64,000 nt of DNA, from positions 1 to 64,000 of the forward strand of contig JAISLD010000046.1 of the NCBI GenBank assembly GCA_031260665.1, written 5' to 3'. The notes beneath the pieces were generated by a model. It saw only the letters and a list, made by a program, of their open reading frames with translations, had not been told where the DNA came from and made no database searches. Within the stretch, counting starts at the first letter, position 1, and the number at the start of each line of letters is the position of its first letter. Shown piece by piece: positions 16,848-25,245 of the stretch. This DNA is from Oscillospiraceae bacterium. GTDB taxonomy: Bacteria; Bacillota; Clostridia; Oscillospirales; Ruminococcaceae. The position numbers were made by a program, and so were the translations under genes.

Positions 16848-17699
16848 ATGACAGACAATATATCAAGGGCAAAGATACTTTCAGACGCTTTGCCGAACAT
16901 TCAGCAGTATAAAGACAAAGTTATCGTCGTCAAATACGGCGGCAACGCGATGACCGACGATTCACTTAAAGACGCGGTGATGAGCGACATTGTTTTGCTG
17001 TCGCTGATTGGCATAAGAATCGTGTTGGTTCACGGCGGCGGACCCGAAATAAACGAAATGCTCCATAAAATCGGCAAAGAAAGCCGCTTCGTTAATGGTT
17101 TGCGTTATACTGACAATGAAACGATGGATATCGTGCAGATGTCGCTTTGCGGCAAGGTGAACAAAGACTTGGTTTCGCTTCTCGGGCTTCACGGCGGCGA
17201 GGGGATTGGGCTTTGCGGTTTAGACGGCGGGCTTCTCACCGCTGAACAGCTGTCTGACGACTTGGGCTTGGTCGGGAAGATAACCAAAGTGAACCCGCGA
17301 CCCATAGTCACGGCACTTGAGAACGGCTATATCCCCGTGATATCAACAGTGGCGGGCGGCGAGAACGGCGAGGCGTTCAACATCAACGCGGACACAGCGG
17401 CGGCGGCGATAGCCTACTCGATGAAAGCCGAGAACCTTATCCTGATGACCGACACGATTGGTTTGCTGAAAGACATAGACGACAAGGATTCGTTGATTCA
17501 TACGGTCAGGTTGTCGGGTGTGCCGCTGCTGAAGTCAGACGGGGTAATCAAGGGCGGTATGCTGCCGAAAGTTGACTGCTGTGTTGAAGCGGTGCGCCGC
17601 GGTGTGAAGAAAGCGAATATCATTGACGGGCGTCTACCCCATTCGATACTGATTGAACTGCTTACCAACGAGGGCGCAGGCACGATGTTTATACAATGA
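16848..17699 (+). CDS. argB: Acetylglutamate kinase
   Basis: Phosphorylates N-acetylglutamate; amino acid kinase family, about 283 residues. Signatures are VIVVKYGGNAM (ATP-phosphate lysine), VLVHGGGPEIN (substrate glycine loop), FNINADTAAAAIA and IKGGMLPKVDCC. The ATG at 16848 is taken; the frame also opens with GTG at 16842, which overlaps the argJ stop. The N-terminal helix (ISRAKILSDALPNIQQY) resembles that of arginine-feedback-inhibited, hexameric enzymes, so allosteric inhibition by arginine is likely. Confidence 0.96.
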   Translation: MTDNISRAKILSDALPNIQQYKDKVIVVKYGGNAMTDDSLKDAVMSDIVLLSLIGIRIVLVHGGGPEINEMLHKIGKESRFVNGLRYTDNETMDIVQMSLCGKVNKDLVSLLGLHGGEGIGLCGLDGGLLTAEQLSDDLGLVGKITKVNPRPIVTALENGYIPVISTVAGGENGEAFNINADTAAAAIAYSMKAENLILMTDTIGLLKDIDDKDSLIHTVRLSGVPLLKSDGVIKGGMLPKVDCCVEAVRRGVKKANIIDGRLPHSILIELLTNEGAGTMFIQ

Positions 17700-17747
17700 G
17701 CCATTCCGGACAGGCAATATAAAACTTACTATTATTCAAAAAGAACA

Positions 17748-18902
17748 ATGAAAGACTATCTATTAAACAACTACACAAGAACAGACGCGGTGTTCGTAAG
17801 CGGCGACGGCGCGACCTTAACGGACGAAAACGGCAAACGGTATGTTGACTTCACGTCGGGTATCGGTGTCAGCTCGCTTGGTTATGGCGACAAAGCGTGG
17901 ACTGCCGCTGTTTCGTCGCAGCTTGCAAACATAGCGCACACATCAAACCTCTACTACAACGCACCGAACCTAAAACTCGCGGAGAAACTCTGCGTTGCAA
18001 CGGGCTACAAGTCTGTGTTCTTCTCGAACTCGGGCGCGGAAGCAAACGAGTGTGCAATCAAAGCGGCGCGAAAGTACAGCGCAGACAAGTACGGCGGCGG
18101 CAGAAACGTCGTTGTCACTATCACGAACTCGTTTCACGGGCGCACGCTCGCCACACTTGCGGCAACGGGACAGAAAGCGTTTCACGTTCACTTTGACCCG
18201 TTTCCAAAAGGCTTTACCCATGCAAGCGGCGACAACGCGGCAAACCTTGAGAAGAAACTTTCGGCTGATAACGTCTGCGCCGTGATGTTTGAGTACATTC
18301 AAGGCGAGGGCGGCGTGTCTGCTTTGGATACGAAGTTCATAGACGCGTTGTTTGACGTGGCGGCAAAACGCGACATAGTGACGATTGCCGACGAGGTGCA
18401 GACAGGCGTGGGGAGAACAGGCGCGTTCCTTTGTGGGGAGCGGTACGGGCATAAAGCCGATATCACGACTCTCGCGAAAGGGCTTGGCGGTGGGCTGCCT
18501 ATCGGGGCAACGCTGTTCGGCGATAAGACAGCGGCGGCGCTGTCGCCCGGCACTCACGGCTCGACTTTCGGCGGCAACGCGGCTGTGTCGGCAGGTGCGG
18601 CGGCGGTGATTGACCGCGTGACAGAGGACGGATTCTACGACAGCGTGAACGAAAAGTCTGCTTATATCAGGCAAACACTGCTTAAGCACAGAGATGAAAT
18701 CGAGAGTATCAGCGGCGAGGGGCTTATGCTTGGCATAAAGCTGAAGAACAAGTCGGCGGCTGACATACGAAAGATTTGCTTTGATAACGGACTGCTTGTC
18801 CTCACCGCGAAAGACAGGATACGGTTTCTGCCTCCGCTCACAATCTCGCGTGATGAGTTGGAAAAAGGACTTGATATATTTGAAAGGGCAATCTATAAAT
18901 GA
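17748..18902 (+). CDS. argD: Acetylornithine aminotransferase
   Basis: PLP-dependent class III aminotransferase of 384 residues, converting N-acetylglutamate semialdehyde to N-acetylornithine. It shows NSGAEANECAIKAAR (PLP phosphate site), FHGRTLATLAATGQ, the IADEVQTGVGRTG cofactor aspartate region and the PLP lysine K244 in TLAKGLGGGLPIGA. The pattern and cluster position fit ArgD rather than ornithine or GABA aminotransferase. The Shine-Dalgarno is weak (AAAAGAACA). It lies 48 bases after argB. Confidence 0.96.
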   Translation: MKDYLLNNYTRTDAVFVSGDGATLTDENGKRYVDFTSGIGVSSLGYGDKAWTAAVSSQLANIAHTSNLYYNAPNLKLAEKLCVATGYKSVFFSNSGAEANECAIKAARKYSADKYGGGRNVVVTITNSFHGRTLATLAATGQKAFHVHFDPFPKGFTHASGDNAANLEKKLSADNVCAVMFEYIQGEGGVSALDTKFIDALFDVAAKRDIVTIADEVQTGVGRTGAFLCGERYGHKADITTLAKGLGGGLPIGATLFGDKTAAALSPGTHGSTFGGNAAVSAGAAAVIDRVTEDGFYDSVNEKSAYIRQTLLKHRDEIESISGEGLMLGIKLKNKSAADIRKICFDNGLLVLTAKDRIRFLPPLTISRDELEKGLDIFERAIYK

Positions 18903-18933
18903 AACATTTTTATATATGGAAAGGTAATCTTAA

Positions 18934-19839
18934 ATGAAACATTTACTAAAACTACTTGACTTGACAGGCGAGGAGATTATCGACATCATCGGGCTTGCCG
19001 ACCAACTGAAGTATGAGCAAAAGCACGGCATTGCTCACCGTCACCTAAACGGCAAAACTCTCGGTATGATTTTCTCCAAGGCTTCAACGCGAACTCGCGT
19101 GTCGTTTGAAACGGGAATGTATCAACTCGGCGGTCACGCGCTGTTTCTCTCGTCAAGCGAGCTGCAAATAGGGCGCGGTGAACCCGTTGAGGATACGGCG
19201 CGGGTTTTGTCGCGGTATCTTGACGGCATAATGATACGGACATTCGGCCAAGATGAAGCGGAGAACCTCGCTAAACACGGCAGTATCCCTGTTATCAACG
19301 GGCTGACCGACTTTAGCCACCCGTGCCAAGTGCTTGCCGACCTGATGACGGTGCGTGAATACAAGAAGAAGTTTGACGGACTGAAACTCACTTTTATCGG
19401 CGACGGCAACAATATGGCGAACTCGCTGATTGTCGGTGGGCTCAAGGTCGGGATGTCGGTGTCTGTCGCTATCCCCAAAGACTTTCTTCCGCACCAAGAC
19501 GTGCTTCAGTTTGCGGCGACATACGGCGACAAGTTCACGCTGACAGACAGCCCCGAGAAAGCGGCTGACGGCGCGGATATCCTTGTGACAGACGTTTGGG
19601 CGTCAATGGGGCAAGAGAGCGAAGCCGAGAAGCGGAGAAAAGCGTTTGACGGGTATCAGATAAACGAAAAGATTCTGTCAGCGGCAAACAGCGGCGTGAT
19701 GATTCAGCACTGCTTGCCTGCTCACAAAGGCGAGGAGATAACCGCCGATGTGTTTGAATCCCACGCAAACGAGATATTCGACGAGGCGGAGAACCGACTG
19801 CACGCACAAAAAGCCGTGATGGTTAAACTGATGTCGTAA
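18934..19839 (+). CDS. argF: Ornithine carbamoyltransferase
   Basis: The 301-residue enzyme makes citrulline from ornithine and carbamoyl phosphate. The carbamoyl-phosphate motif STRTR is at residues 51-55, HPCQVLADL follows, and the ornithine-binding HCLPAHKGEEI motif is near residue 267. It closes the operon: a strong terminator follows. AAGGTAATCTTAA precedes the ATG. With argG, H, C, J, B and D this completes the route from glutamate to arginine apart from carbamoyl phosphate synthesis. Confidence 0.97.
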   Translation: MKHLLKLLDLTGEEIIDIIGLADQLKYEQKHGIAHRHLNGKTLGMIFSKASTRTRVSFETGMYQLGGHALFLSSSELQIGRGEPVEDTARVLSRYLDGIMIRTFGQDEAENLAKHGSIPVINGLTDFSHPCQVLADLMTVREYKKKFDGLKLTFIGDGNNMANSLIVGGLKVGMSVSVAIPKDFLPHQDVLQFAATYGDKFTLTDSPEKAADGADILVTDVWASMGQESEAEKRRKAFDGYQINEKILSAANSGVMIQHCLPAHKGEEITADVFESHANEIFDEAENRLHAQKAVMVKLMS

Positions 19840-19860
19840 CACACAAGTTATATAAAACAA

Positions 19861-19892
19861 AACAACTCTTTTTGATTAAAGAGTTGTTTTTG
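19861..19892. terminator. Bidirectional terminator at the end of the arg operon
   Basis: AACAACTCTTT / AAAGAGTTGTT stem flanked by A and T runs, lying between argF and the convergent U32-like gene. Confidence 0.85.
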
Positions 19893-20648
19893 TTATTTAA
19901 CGCCCTTGAAGTATAGCCCGCGTGTAAACGCTGTCTGTTCACTCGGCTTGTCGTGTTTGCGGCGTGCCGCGAGAACACGCTCGGCTTCTTCGCCTGTTTC
20001 TGTCGTGAACACCACGAGGTCAAAAGACATACGCGAGAAGTCTTTTGCTTTGTCAAACAGCCACAACGGTGCGGCGTTCAGCAAATAGACGGCGTGTCCG
20101 TCACAGATAAGCGGCAGCCTTCGACCGTCGCGTTCTTTCATAAAGGCGCGGCAGTTTGCTTTCGGTGGGCTGCAAGGTGAGCCGCCGCTTTTGGGGCAAC
20201 GGCGCAGCGTCATAAGCGGAAGCCGACCGTAGCTGATGTAGCCCGTTGCTATATCGCCTGTCACGTCACGCATTTGTGCCGCAAGCATTTCAGCGGACAG
20301 CACCGTGTCGGTCAGCCCCATATCGGAGTATGCGCCGAGTGACACGCTGTTTGTGATATTAAGGCGGTGACTGCCGTGCAGCGTGAGGTCAAACTCTTTC
20401 GCAACTGCAAAATGTGCAAGATTGTCGGCGAGTAAGCGTGAAAAACCAAGCGAACGTGCTTGCCCCAGCGTCGCTTTCACTTTGTTTACGTTTGCTTCAA
20501 AAAGCCACGGAAGCGTGATAACAACGCGTTCTCTTTCGTGCTGTGGTATCTTGTCAAGAAGCTGAAGCGGCACGAGCGCGCGGCTCGCGGTTGACTGAAG
20601 CGCGACTTGCAGCTGCGCTTCTGTTTGAACTGAAACGTACAGCTTCAT
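19893..20648 (-). CDS. Short U32-family peptidase-like protein
   Basis: A 251-residue protein resembling the central part of peptidase U32 proteins: SAEMLAAQMRD followed by GYISYGRLPLMTLRRCP and further Cys residues, the pattern that in the family binds an iron-sulfur cluster. Clostridial U32 proteins are often 400-800 residues, so this is a compact member or a derivative lacking the usual extra C-terminal domains. U32 members act in tRNA/ubiquinone hydroxylation or are annotated collagenase-like; which applies here is not clear. It overlaps the upstream DUF3810 gene by four bases (ATGA), indicating one operon. Confidence 0.7.
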   Translation of the reverse strand: MKLYVSVQTEAQLQVALQSTASRALVPLQLLDKIPQHERERVVITLPWLFEANVNKVKATLGQARSLGFSRLLADNLAHFAVAKEFDLTLHGSHRLNITNSVSLGAYSDMGLTDTVLSAEMLAAQMRDVTGDIATGYISYGRLPLMTLRRCPKSGGSPCSPPKANCRAFMKERDGRRLPLICDGHAVYLLNAAPLWLFDKAKDFSRMSFDLVVFTTETGEEAERVLAARRKHDKPSEQTAFTRGLYFKGVK

Positions 20649-21700
20649 ATATAATACGCAATCAGCAGGTCAACCATTCTGCCATAGCTTCGTTCGCCCT
20701 CGCTTTGCCCGTTCACCTTGAGGTAGGTGTCGTTGACGGCGGAGGATACTTTTGCCGGTTTGGTGTTGCGGAACGGCTTCCAGTAATCGTTTACTTCGGC
20801 TATCTCTTCTTGAACCGACGCGGGGAGCTTTGCCGCCGCGAGGTCGTATTCTTCAGCGGTTGCGACTGTGCTGTAGGCGTTGAGCGCATAGACCACCGCT
20901 CTTATGTAGCCACTGCGGCGAAACCGCGGGTCGTCACTCTCGGCACAGGCGAGAAACGCAATGAAGTTCGCTTCTTCTTCTTGCATAAACCCCGAGAGGT
21001 GCGACAACTCGTGGCAAATTGTGAACGGTTTGTCGCTTTGGGGCATATCATTGTTGTAGTTCGCTTCCGCTGTGAGGGCTGAGTAAATCCCGCAGACAAG
21101 AAACGGCGACATCGTGTATCGCGCCGTAAGTATCGGCTTAGGCTTTGGGTAGTTGGTGCGAAGCACCGCGTACTTGTCCGACAAGTTGCTCATTGCAAGA
21201 ACCGCGAGCGTAGGCAGGTCGTTGTTGTCGGTTGCGGTCGGCTCGCTGTCTTCAAGACCCACAGTCAAGATATCTATGACGCTGAGCAGCTGTTCTTTGG
21301 TGTATTTGTCGGTAGTCAAGCCGATTTGCGCGGAGAACGGCTCGCGGTAGTAGTTAACCCCGCAAAATATGTTGAACACCAGCAAGACAGCAAGAAGCGC
21401 GGTAAGCAAGCGATACCACGTCTTACCTTTCGGGAAACGCTTTTTGACTATGTGAAATATAATGAAGATAATTACCGCAAGTATAAAAGCGGCGATTAAC
21501 GCTTCCCATAACGAAAACGGCAGAAACCCGACGACAAAGCCGACGGTTTTGACCCAAAACGGATATACGTTGTCAGAAAAGAAGTCAGCAAAGCGAGGCA
21601 CAAGCCGCGTGAGCAGAAGCGCCGCGATATTCAGCACGGCAAGCGTGACTGCCGCAACGGGAAAGAAGCGTTTGGTCTTATAGGTTTTGTAAACAAACAC
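20645..21700 (-). CDS. DUF3810 membrane protein with HExxH metalloprotease motif
   Basis: A 351-residue membrane protein. Hydrophobic segments lie at about residues 13-33, 50-85 (two segments) and 98-115, followed by an extracellular domain. That domain carries HELSHLSGFMQEEEANF, a zinc-metalloprotease-like HExxH with a downstream Glu, as in DUF3810 proteins. Substrate is unknown. The start is GTG at 21700; its Shine-Dalgarno is poor. The start lies only ten bases from that of the divergent amidase-domain gene, so their promoters must overlap the coding regions or the true start is later. Confidence 0.75.
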   Translation of the reverse strand: MFVYKTYKTKRFFPVAAVTLAVLNIAALLLTRLVPRFADFFSDNVYPFWVKTVGFVVGFLPFSLWEALIAAFILAVIIFIIFHIVKKRFPKGKTWYRLLTALLAVLLVFNIFCGVNYYREPFSAQIGLTTDKYTKEQLLSVIDILTVGLEDSEPTATDNNDLPTLAVLAMSNLSDKYAVLRTNYPKPKPILTARYTMSPFLVCGIYSALTAEANYNNDMPQSDKPFTICHELSHLSGFMQEEEANFIAFLACAESDDPRFRRSGYIRAVVYALNAYSTVATAEEYDLAAAKLPASVQEEIAEVNDYWKPFRNTKPAKVSSAVNDTYLKVNGQSEGERSYGRMVDLLIAYYI

Positions 21701-21710
21701 GAGGTTACCA

Positions 21711-22166
21711 ATGGGTTATAATCGGCAAGCGGCGGTGAATTACGCCAAACGGTGGTGGAACGGGCGCAACCCCGAATACTACGACTTTCAGCAACTTGGG
21801 GGCGACTGCACCAACTTTATATCGCAGTGCCTTTACGCGGGATACGGCGAGATGAATCGAAGCGAGTGGTATTACTATGCGCTCAACAGTCGCTCGCCGT
21901 CGTGGACGGGCGTGGAGTTTCTGCACGATTTTCTTGTCCGCAACAGAGGGGCGGGACCGCGCGCAAGCGAACGACCGCTGCCTATGGCGCAAATCGGCGA
22001 CATAGTTCAGCTGTCGTTTGACGGTGATATGTTTTCACATTCGCTGTTGGTGGTCGACAAGTCGCCGACAGACACGCTGATTGCGGCGCATACTTACGAT
22101 TCATACGCGCGTTCGCTTAGAACCTACTACTTTCAAAAGGCGCGGCTTCTCGCAATTGCTGATTAG
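21711..22166 (+). CDS. Putative amidase-domain protein (Amidase_6 type)
   Basis: A 151-residue protein that matches the short putative amidase domain of Clostridia (CHAP/NlpC-like cysteine peptidase fold). The catalytic Cys is in GGDCTNFISQCLYAG, and the His in FSHSLLVVD; YNRQAAVNYAKRWW at the start is also typical. In this family the domain often follows spore or cell-wall proteins. There is no signal peptide, so it may act inside the cell or mother cell. GAGGTTACCA precedes the ATG. It converges on the anti-sigma gene with its stop touching that gene's stop. Confidence 0.8.
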   Translation: MGYNRQAAVNYAKRWWNGRNPEYYDFQQLGGDCTNFISQCLYAGYGEMNRSEWYYYALNSRSPSWTGVEFLHDFLVRNRGAGPRASERPLPMAQIGDIVQLSFDGDMFSHSLLVVDKSPTDTLIAAHTYDSYARSLRTYYFQKARLLAIAD

Positions 22167-22610
22167 TCACTTGTTCAGGTATATCTTCATTGTCACGGTT
22201 GTGCCGACGCCGACTGTTGACGTTATGGCAAATTCGTCTGAATAGTTCTTCATATTCGGCAGTCCCATTCCCGCGCCGAACCCGAGTGCGCGCACTTCGT
22301 CAGCCGCGGTGGTGTAACCCTCCTGCATTGCCTTGTCAACGTCCTCGATACCGCGGCCTTTGTCCTCAAGCACCATCGTTATCGCTTCGGGTTCGACCGT
22401 TATCGTGATAATCCCGCCACCCGGTCTGCCGTTTCCGGGTGCGTGGATAACCATGTTTATCTCGCCCTCGTATACCGCGATTGCGACGTTTCGCACCACT
22501 GCGGGCGGTATCCCCATTGATTTCAGCTTGTTTTTTATCGCGGAGCTGGCTTCGCCTGCTCTCGTGAAGTCATCGCCCGGTACGGTAAAGTTAAAACTCA
22601 CTCCATTCAA
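22167..22610 (-). CDS. Anti-sigma factor-like ATP-binding protein
   Basis: A 147-residue GHKL-fold protein of the RsbW/SpoIIAB type. The N box is NVAIAVYEGEINMVIHA, followed by LEDKGRGIEDVDKAM (G1) and ALGFGAGMGLPNMKNYSDEF (G2). The TTG at 22610 is preferred: GGAGGTGCCGGACA precedes it and it overlaps the upstream stop by four bases (TTGA). This protein plus the DRTGG protein is a common pair in Clostridia, often near hydrogenase genes. Its sigma or anti-anti-sigma partner cannot be told; it is distinct from the SpoIIAB encoded nearby. Confidence 0.85.
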   Translation of the reverse strand: MNGVSFNFTVPGDDFTRAGEASSAIKNKLKSMGIPPAVVRNVAIAVYEGEINMVIHAPGNGRPGGGIITITVEPEAITMVLEDKGRGIEDVDKAMQEGYTTAADEVRALGFGAGMGLPNMKNYSDEFAITSTVGVGTTVTMKIYLNK

Positions 22611-22954
22611 TGTCCGGCACCTCCGCCCAGCCCGTTTGAATACAGCAAGCCGCACGCTTCAAACATTCTGTGCTTCGTCGTCAGCACCGCGATACCTCTG
22701 TCCTTGGCAAGTTCAATCACGGATTCGTGCGGCATTTTGCCGCGAACAAAGACGATGCAGATGATATCCATCATCTCGGCCGTCCGTATCACCTGCGGAT
22801 TCATCAGCCCTGTCAGCAGCACAGCTTGGTCTTTCACGAACGCCAAAACGTCGCTCATCATATCAGAGCCGCACGCCGTATGTATCTCCTTGTCGGGTTC
22901 CTCGCAGGTCAGGATATCGCAGACTAACAATTCCGCTATGTTCTTTATTGTCAC
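22607..22954 (-). CDS. DRTGG domain protein
   Basis: A 115-residue single-domain protein of the DRTGG family (the domain also found in Pta-like proteins and before CBS pairs). The visible core is ...CGSDMMSDVLAFVKDQAVLLTGLMNPQVIRTAEMMDIICIVFVRGK... and 'ELAKDRGIAVLTTKHRMFEACGLL'. GTG at 22954 is preferred, with GAGGTG six bases upstream; an ATG at 22966 contains that site. It shares an operon with the GHKL protein downstream. The role may be ligand sensing for the anti-sigma protein, an inference from the recurring pair. Confidence 0.8.
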   Translation of the reverse strand: MTIKNIAELLVCDILTCEEPDKEIHTACGSDMMSDVLAFVKDQAVLLTGLMNPQVIRTAEMMDIICIVFVRGKMPHESVIELAKDRGIAVLTTKHRMFEACGLLYSNGLGGGAGH

Positions 22955-22976
22955 AACGCACCTCATGTAATAAAGT

Positions 22977-23065
22977 TATGGTAGGTTAAATTAAAAACGC
23001 TAAAGCGTTTTTGCAGTCGCTTTTAGCGACTGCCGCGCCTATGGCGCGGATTTAACCGGATATAT
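22977..23065 (-). repeat. Dispersed repeat, family A, inverted short form
   Basis: On the plus strand GGTAGGTTAAATTAAAAACG to GGCGCGGATTTAACCGGATA, with the same three hairpins as the 7184 copy in reverse. Confidence 0.85.
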
Positions 23066-23093
23066 ACTTGTTAAGTATATCACAATTGCGACA

Positions 23094-23735
23094 CTAATTC
23101 AACATATTTTTCAGTTTTTCAAGTATTTTCTTCTCTTTGCGTGACATCTGCACCTGCGTCATACCGAGTTTGTCGCCCGCTTCTGTTTGAGTTTGCCCGT
23201 TCCAATATCGGAGAGCAAGCAACCGCCGCTCCTCAAGCGGAAGCACCGCGATTGACTGACGCAGTGCCAACAGCTCGGCTACTTTGTCTTGAGGCGCGGC
23301 TGTCGGGATATCAAGCTGGTTTTCCTCGTCGGTCAGCGAGGTCAGCGACATAACGGGTCTGCTTGCCGACAACGCTTCCGCCGCGTCCTCGGTTGACACG
23401 CCGAGCGCTTTCGCTATCTCCGATATCCTTGGCTCCTTGCCGCTTTTGGCTAACTCGTCACGCAGGCGCACCACCTTGACAGAGAGGTCGCGAAGTGAAC
23501 GGCTGACTTTCACCGCTCCGCTGTCGCGAAAAAGCTGGCGTATCTCGCCGAGAATGACAGGGACGGCATAGGTTGAGAACATCAAGCCGCGTGATTCGTC
23601 AAAGCCTTTTGCCGCTTTGACCAGCCCAAGGCAAGCCGCCGAATACAGCTCTTCATAGTCGATACCCCGCCCCGCGAACTTTCGCGCAAGCGAATGGGCA
23701 AGCGGCAGGTTGCTTTCTATCGAGGTTTCGCTCAT
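23094..23735 (-). CDS. sigF: Forespore sigma factor SigF (SpoIIAC)
   Basis: A 213-residue sigma-70 family protein of the sporulation group. Region 2 is visible as DYEELYSAACLGLVKAAKGFDESRGLMFSTYAVPVILGEIRQ, region 3 as SKSGKEPRISEIAKALGVSTEDAAEAL, and region 4 as LPLEERRLLALRYWNGQTQTEAGDKLGMTQVQMSRKEKKIL. It is the last gene of the spoIIA operon with spoIIAA and spoIIAB upstream, overlapping spoIIAB by four bases. In sporulating Firmicutes SigF is the first compartment-specific sigma and is held inactive by SpoIIAB. Context makes SigF more likely than SigG. Confidence 0.95.
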   Translation of the reverse strand: MSETSIESNLPLAHSLARKFAGRGIDYEELYSAACLGLVKAAKGFDESRGLMFSTYAVPVILGEIRQLFRDSGAVKVSRSLRDLSVKVVRLRDELAKSGKEPRISEIAKALGVSTEDAAEALSASRPVMSLTSLTDEENQLDIPTAAPQDKVAELLALRQSIAVLPLEERRLLALRYWNGQTQTEAGDKLGMTQVQMSRKEKKILEKLKNMLN

Positions 23736-24184
23736 TGTTTGCCGCTGATTGTTTTGGTCATCGTCACAACTGTGCCTTTACCGACGACGCTTCTTACACG
23801 CAACTTGTCTGTGAAACTTTCCATCACGGTGAAGCCAAGCCCCGCTCTATCCTCACCACCCGAAGTGTAAAGCGGCGACATCGCTTGTGATATATCGGCG
23901 ATACCGACGCCTTTGTCTTTCACCCGTATCTCGATTATGTAACCCGCGTCGCTGTCTGTCGCGCTGCCCGACATCTCTATAGTGCCTGCTTCGTTGGGAT
24001 AAGCGTGAACGATTGCGTTCGTCACGGCTTCGCTCACCGCCGCCTTAAGGTCGTTCAGCTCCTCGACAGTCGGGTCAAGCGGCAACACGAAAGCCGACAC
24101 GATTCCTCTCGCAAAGCCCTCGTTTCTTCCGAGTGACGGGAATTTAAGCGAGAAGTTATTAAGCTTGTTTTTCTTCGTTTGCAT
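23732..24184 (-). CDS. spoIIAB: Anti-sigma F factor SpoIIAB
   Basis: A 150-residue GHKL ATPase/serine kinase that binds SigF and phosphorylates SpoIIAA. The N-box AVSEAVTNAIVHAYP, VKDKGVGIADISQAM and EDRAGLGFTVMESF (G boxes) line up with Bacillus SpoIIAB. The N-terminus is slightly longer (MQTKKNKLNNF) before the family start SLKFPSLGRNEGFARG, but GAGGAAAACGAAA precedes this ATG. It overlaps spoIIAA by 26 bases and sigF by four. Confidence 0.95.
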   Translation of the reverse strand: MQTKKNKLNNFSLKFPSLGRNEGFARGIVSAFVLPLDPTVEELNDLKAAVSEAVTNAIVHAYPNEAGTIEMSGSATDSDAGYIIEIRVKDKGVGIADISQAMSPLYTSGGEDRAGLGFTVMESFTDKLRVRSVVGKGTVVTMTKTISGKQ

Positions 24185-24497
24185 TTTCGTTTTCCTCTTT
24201 CAGTATTAGTCCCGCGAGTCCCGCAAGCCGAATAACCTTGCCGGCGTAACCCTCCGCACCCGACAACGCGACCGTGCCGCCGATTGACTTCAGCAGCTTC
24301 ATTCTGCCGAGAATCAGCCCCACACCCGAGCTGTCCATAAACGTGACGTCGCCGAAGTCAAGCAGCAGCACCTTAGGCAGCGCGATACTTACAGCCGTGT
24401 CTATCTCTTGCCGAATCGGTATCAAGTTGTGGTGGTCAAGCTCTCCTGTCAATGCCGCCGCCACATAATCCCCTTTGCTGACTATATTTACAGGCAT
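24159..24497 (-). CDS. spoIIAA: Anti-anti-sigma factor SpoIIAA
   Basis: A 112-residue STAS protein. When unphosphorylated it releases SigF from SpoIIAB. The phosphorylated serine is S57 in VTFMDSSGVGLILGR. The ATG at 24497 with AGGAACCAAAGAT upstream gives the normal length; the open frame continues upstream without meaning. The C-terminus (EENENANEEKQA) is longer and more acidic than in Bacillus. Expected to be transcribed by SigH in early sporulation, but I could not find a convincing SigH box upstream. Confidence 0.93.
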   Translation of the reverse strand: MPVNIVSKGDYVAAALTGELDHHNLIPIRQEIDTAVSIALPKVLLLDFGDVTFMDSSGVGLILGRMKLLKSIGGTVALSGAEGYAGKVIRLAGLAGLILKEENENANEEKQA

Positions 24498-24571
24498 ATC
24501 TTTGGTTCCTTTCGTAAAAGTCTTACATATCAGTATAGCTTGTCCGCGGTAAGAAAAATGTCGCAACAAGA

Positions 24572-24601
24572 ACGCGCCTTTCGTCATCAAAAGGCGCGAA
24601 A
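24572..24601. other. Hairpin between spoIIAA and the DUF1273 gene
   Basis: GCGCCTTT / AAAGGCGC perfect stem with an 8-nt loop. It lacks a clear T run on either strand, so it may be an operator or RNA structure rather than a terminator. Confidence 0.4.
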
Positions 24602-24604
24602 TAT

Positions 24605-24633
24605 TTGACAGAATGAACGAAAAAGTATATAAT
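24605..24633 (+). promoter_or_regulatory. Sigma-A promoter of the DUF1273 / PBP unit
   Basis: TTGACA (24605-24610) and TATAAT (24628-24633), 17-bp spacer, 38 nt before the start codon. Confidence 0.85.
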
Positions 24634-24671
24634 GAAATGACTTGTGAAACCATAGATGTAGGTAGGTCGCC

Positions 24672-25244
24672 TTGAGATATATTGACAAAGTTTGCTCGTT
24701 CACGGGATACCGCACCGCGAAACTCCGCGAGTGCCTGTCGCACTCGGTTCTTGAAGAAAGCGACCTGCCAAGATACCTCGTCAAAGAGATAACGCGGCTT
24801 CACGGCAAGGGATTCTCGGTGTTTCAATGCGGAATGGCGCTCGGTACGGACGTGATGTTCGCCGAAGCGGCGCTTCAGTGCAAGAAAGACTTCCCACGGA
24901 TAAAACTTGGCGCCATTCTTCCGTGCCGCGACCAAGACAAGCTTTGGACCGACACGCAAAAGGCGCGATATCAAAGCCTGCTTCAACAAGCCGACAGCGT
25001 GACCTACGCCTCTCAAAGTTACACAAAAGAATGTATGTTTGTTCGCAATCGTATGTTGGTGGATTCGTGCGAGCTTCTTATTGCTGTGTTTGACGGGCAA
25101 AAAGGCGGGACGTTCTCAACGATTGAATATGCCAAGCGAAAACGAAAAAAGATTGTGATTCTAAACCCTGTGACGCTTAAACGGACGCTCTTGCTTCATC
25201 AATCGGAGGAAGCGGAGGAGATTAACCTTTTCGGAGAGTATTAA
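24672..25244 (+). CDS. DUF1273 / SLOG family protein (YpsA-like)
   Basis: A 190-residue Rossmann-like SLOG protein. It starts YIDKVCSFTGYRTAKL (the 'TGYR' motif), followed by GFSVFQCGMALGTDVMFAEAAL and DSCELLIAVFDGQKGGTFSTIEYAKRK, all characteristic of DUF1273/YpsA. SLOG proteins bind nucleotide-derived ligands; Bacillus YpsA influences cell division. The start is TTG at 24672. It lies one base before the class A PBP gene start (stop at 25244, TTG at 25246), so the two are an operon, which fits a cell-wall or division role. Confidence 0.88.
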   Translation: MRYIDKVCSFTGYRTAKLRECLSHSVLEESDLPRYLVKEITRLHGKGFSVFQCGMALGTDVMFAEAALQCKKDFPRIKLGAILPCRDQDKLWTDTQKARYQSLLQQADSVTYASQSYTKECMFVRNRMLVDSCELLIAVFDGQKGGTFSTIEYAKRKRKKIVILNPVTLKRTLLLHQSEEAEEINLFGEY

Positions 25245-25245
25245 A

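Noticed and set aside
24510..24570. SigH promoter for spoIIAA
   Set aside because: No AGGAWWT plus GAAT pair at proper spacing could be found.
24498..25100. Long minus-strand frame extending spoIIAA to 313 residues
   Set aside because: The upstream part is the shadow of the plus-strand DUF1273 gene; the SpoIIAA homology and Shine-Dalgarno start at 24497.
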